Assembly (NCBI GenBank): GCA_914767715.1
Contig: OU612066.1
Location: 12,341,001 to 12,405,000, forward strand
Direction: 5' to 3'
Source of the DNA: Membranipora membranacea
Lineage: Eukaryota > Bryozoa > Gymnolaemata > Cheilostomatida > Membraniporidae
DNA: 64,000 nt
Below, in pieces: positions 60,492 through 64,000 of this stretch; position 1 is the first letter of the stretch; each line of letters begins with the position of its first letter. The position numbers were made by a program, and so were the translations under genes. The notes beneath the pieces are model-generated. The model had not been told where the DNA came from, searched no databases, and saw only the letters and a list, made by a program, of their open reading frames with translations.

Positions 60492-62978
60492 GTAAATATC
60501 ACACCTTGATTTAAATCAATTACTTGCTCATAATTTGTCACATCGTCCGCCGTGTTTACATTACTTATAATGCTTATAATACCATGCAGGAAACTCAGAC
60601 TCACTGATAATACTAACCAGGAGATTGGGACATAACTCCCTGTACTAACCATACTAAAATATCTCTTGTTGAAATTGGGAGTTATCTCCTCATTAGACAC
60701 GCGAGCACAACTCTTCTTTGATCGAACCTCGAAGCCTCCCTCCCTGCTAGAGGAATCAGCTGCAGCCATAGTTATTATCAGAGCCTGTCCATGTTGGTGG
60801 TCAACTCTTTGTTTGGGTGCTATCAAAGCTGATATTGTATTATGATAAGATTAGTTCTGTTTGCTTACGAAAGTCAGCTTTCTTAGGTCTACTAGTACTT
60901 GGACTAGATTGCGGATGGCTGATGTAGGAGCTTCTCTCTGACCATTCTATCTTAATCATGTGTGTGCCATTCGATGAGGAACATGTGTTTTCTTCGGTAC
61001 TTGCTTTATTATTGTTGCCTTGCTATCTTGATACATCAGATTAAATATTGCATTGCAAGTTGTCTTCTCCTAGCCCAGGTTGATTGCCTTCAAAAACAAC
61101 AACTGAAAATTCATTACTGTGCTCAGGTTTTTGTTTATGTCTACTTCTCTCTGTTTTTATTTACATTGCTATGAGTCAATCTGTCAGCCCAATACAACAG
61201 CACAGCACACCTGGACGCAAAACGGCACACCTAGGCATTATATATGTGCATTGAAATTTAGCTCCATAGCAGTGTGTTAAGTCCCTGGAGACATTGGGTT
61301 TTTAAAAAAATCATTGAATCCACGAGCATCACCTAATGCGCCATGAATAGAAAATAGGATTGAAGGGCTTGTATGCATTGTTTATGCAAGAACAATCAGG
61401 CTTTTGATAATGGTTGAAATTATTAATTAGTGTTGTCAGTTAGGATAACACTTTGATTGAGAGTTAAAAGCAATATTGATTATCCATCTTTATCTGAAGT
61501 TTACGTAAATTAGCATGAGATGTTGTTGATAGTATCAACTATTTGAAAGGATTGGTGCCCAGGGTTATAACAGACTTGGCTTCTTTAGCATGAAAGACAT
61601 GGCTGTCAATACTTTGATCAAAGCTCAATCAATTACTGCTGTCCCTGACACAACTTTTTCTTTTTTTAATTAATCTTGAGTACGAAAGCATAAAGCTGAC
61701 GGTATCAACACAAAACATCTATTGAATGCTGATGACTCAGCCGATAGACGTTGATGTCCATGCCGACAGCAGCCAACCGTGGCAGCAAAGGAAATGAATG
61801 ATCTGATGACAAACTGTATCATGCATTGAAATTACTGCCATTTATTGGCTTTTGTTGTACCCTACCCTGAGAAATTTAATGCCTATTATGTCAGGCTTAT
61901 GTGAATTAGAAAATTAAACTCAATATCAGATTAAAATCACTAAAATCACCACTGATCTGAATAGGTTGGTTGAATCAAGCATTCTGTAAGGTGAGACATT
62001 CAAATATTTTTGGAGACTGCTGCTTGTGATCAACACAACATTAAGAGGCTATTAACCAGATTTAACCCATTTGATAAAGTTAAATTAAAAAAGTCAAAAG
62101 CAGCGATATCTCATCATTCCCCCATAATCACCTGCCCCTCGCAGTTTTGAAGTGTAACGGTGTCAAGTGAAGAATAAGCATGCCCAGAAGCAGACGCTAA
62201 TAAAATTATTGCAAAACTAAGGTACTTCTATTTCAAGTTTTAAAGGAGACACAGTGGGTGACAACGCTATGGTGAAATATGACCAGCCAACCTGCCAATG
62301 ATCACAATATTTCCTATTATTAGGACTTATTAGGAATGAACTTCCATTTGCAAATTTCCTTCATTGATCTAAAACCGAATACCAGTCTATTTGCCTGTCA
62401 ACTTCAATAATTGTTAGGTGCAATAAGATTTGAAAGGTTGAACGGTGAACGCCTGGGAAAGGATGGGCTTCATTGGCACTGAGACACCTAATATTGCCAA
62501 ATTGTCATTTTCCAATATTAATAACTGATTAAGAGTATGTACCCGATCATACTGGCGCTTGAACTGTGGTTTTGTACCCAAAAATTATGAGGTCTTTGTT
62601 ATTGATGCACACCCCTCTGGTGCTACGTTACCTCACAAAGATAATAGCTCAGTGGGAACCGAGGTGTGCAGAGTGTATTGATTCATGCGTAACAGATAAA
62701 GTGGATTACAATAATAAATACAAAAGACTCACACTCTTCACGATGAATCAATCTATGAGGCAACTTACTCACTCGCCTCACGCAGCAGTTTTGAATTAGC
62801 GGTCTCTCGAAGAAGCAGAGAGGCGCTGTGGGCACTACAAGTCAGCACTTCAATCAGTCAAGAGGGGAGATATCATTTTCCTGTTTGACGTATAATTGAC
62901 ATTGCATGCAAACATCAGGCAAGCATCTACTGCGGGAGTATTTAGTTAGCAATCAACACTCAGACTCGGAAGATCATC
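60492..62978. other. Intron or internal promoter region
   Basis: No coding sequence is supported. The part just before 62979 would be the promoter of alternative first exon C. Confidence 0.4.
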
Positions 62979-63215
62979 ATGCGAGGATTGAAATCTGTAA
63001 TGATGCAACATCACAAATCGGTTGCTAACTTATCAAGTGGGAACAGAAATAATAATGAAGACTGGTTCAACGATGATATGATCATAGGCAAGCAGCAGAT
63101 TATAAAAAACTGTTCGAACAAACGGCAGCAAGCTTTTCAGGGATATAATTTGAGGAAGACGAGTAGCATGATGGCACTACCTCACAGCTACGATCATAGC
63201 AGGCAACAGAAACTG
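62979..63215 (+). CDS. Alternative first coding exon C (downstream promoter)
   Basis: An ATG at 62979 opens 79 codons (MRGLKSVMMQHHKSVANLSS...RKTSSMMALPHSYDH...) to donor AAACTG|GTGAGA, ending in phase 0. The shared exon at 59926-60491 also ends in phase 0, so both can splice to the same next exon outside the window. KSVANLS here matches KSVANMS in the shared exon, suggesting a common motif or an old exon duplication. RKTSS is a basophilic-kinase-like site. Family unknown. Confidence 0.6.
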
Positions 63216-64000
63216 GTGAGATATTTTTATCTGAGATCACAGATAACTTTGTTTTGTCTGCTAACATTGTTGATGATTAAACTATTTTCGTTTGCGGTCA
63301 GGCAAAATGTTGACATTATGCTGGTAGGTTGATAGGCGTTGGATGTGGTTTTTTATCTCGTAAATGTTTTGAATCATTGAAACTTGCTGCCGATTGAGCT
63401 AGAAACATAGCGGTGGTTGCTGACTGACGGCGGTTGCTGACGTCATTCCGCAGGTGTTTTAAAGTTTAACGCTTCTAGAGATATCATCAAATTCGATCAT
63501 CTATAACCCCTGATGTGGTCAAGTTTATCATCATTCATGTTCACTGGTCATTTGGCTGACTACAAGTTTATGGGACCCTCATAAAATTGGTCTGGGCCTT
63601 GCTAGTTAGTGACATTTTGTTGTCCCATTTTATGATTACAGGGCCAACTGGTAAATCTCTATAATATTAAATCATGAGGAAAAATCTGCAGCTGCAATGT
63701 GCGAGACTAAATGTGGAAGCCCATAATATCCGTGTAATGGAAACACAATTTATTGTTAATTGACAGATAATAACAGTTAAATGCCCCATCAGTAAAATTA
63801 AGCCGTTTTCATTGAAGAGAGTGGTGCCATCGATTGCTAATAATATGTCTGGTAAACGGAAAGGGTATGCATATTTTATCCAGATGCTACATCTAACATG
63901 AAATATATGAATAAAATTACGAGAGACAGCTTCCGGAGTATGCGATAATAGATTACACTTCATGTAACACCCTCATCCCGGCCCTCCCTATCAGTGAGCA
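63216..64000. other. Right-edge intron sequence
   Basis: No coding sequence is supported on either strand. The open frame at 63667-63963 on the minus strand has no motif. Confidence 0.4.

Noticed and set aside
1-64000. tRNA, rRNA or CRISPR-like arrays
   Set aside because: No cloverleaf, rRNA block or spaced direct-repeat array was seen; B-box-like sequences at 3325 and 47562 fit SINE-like units better.

Overview
The window is metazoan nuclear DNA. It holds spliced genes with GT-AG introns, a multi-exon extracellular cadherin, two nuclear-encoded mitochondrial proteins (TACO1-type and NFU1-type), a secreted/ER inositol-polyphosphate phosphatase (MINPP1-type) and a Mab-21/cGAS-like protein. 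The DNA is AT-rich, with mostly short introns, many small palindromic or foldback elements and a decayed LINE. This suggests a compact invertebrate genome; an early-branching animal such as a sponge is one candidate, but the species cannot be fixed from sequence alone. All exon models were read by eye. In the main genes every intron phase closes exactly.

Layout: (1) 1-11381, minus strand: 5' part of a cadherin gene, 20 exons in the window, running off the left edge. Its introns hold a 606-bp foldback element with target duplication, a ~630-bp (AAGGC)n array, an (AT)n microsatellite and a SINE-like unit. (2) 14063-14956, plus: TACO1/YebC-family gene. (3) 16701-20757, minus: three-exon gene for a 1068-residue charged, Gln-rich, Cys/His-rich protein of unknown family. 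(4) 21482-21636: near-perfect hairpin element. (5) 23006-25709, plus: four-exon Mab-21/cGAS-like gene (614 aa). (6) 26434-29166, minus: five-exon MINPP1-type phosphatase (488 aa), tail-to-tail with the previous gene. (7) 29807-30897, minus: dead LINE copy. (8) 31537-34430, plus: seven-exon NFU1-type gene (271 aa) with a GC-AG intron and a 23-nt microexon.

The right half (about 34.4-64 kb) is gene-poor. It appears to hold the 5' end of one large plus-strand gene with several alternative first exons. At least two convincing ones (43732-43828 and 52243-52342), and possibly a tiny Met-Gly exon at 41387-41390, end in the same phase and join one shared exon (59926-60491). A further first exon (62979-63215) bypasses the shared exon and joins downstream exons outside the window. 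Its family was not recognised. A few weak, unassigned exons lie at 34.9-38.7 kb.

A recurring theme is a family of 34-50 bp palindromes with TAGCCTTGTCACGCGGC-like ends. Four copies are flanked by exact or decayed 9-bp direct repeats, which looks like a miniature mobile element.
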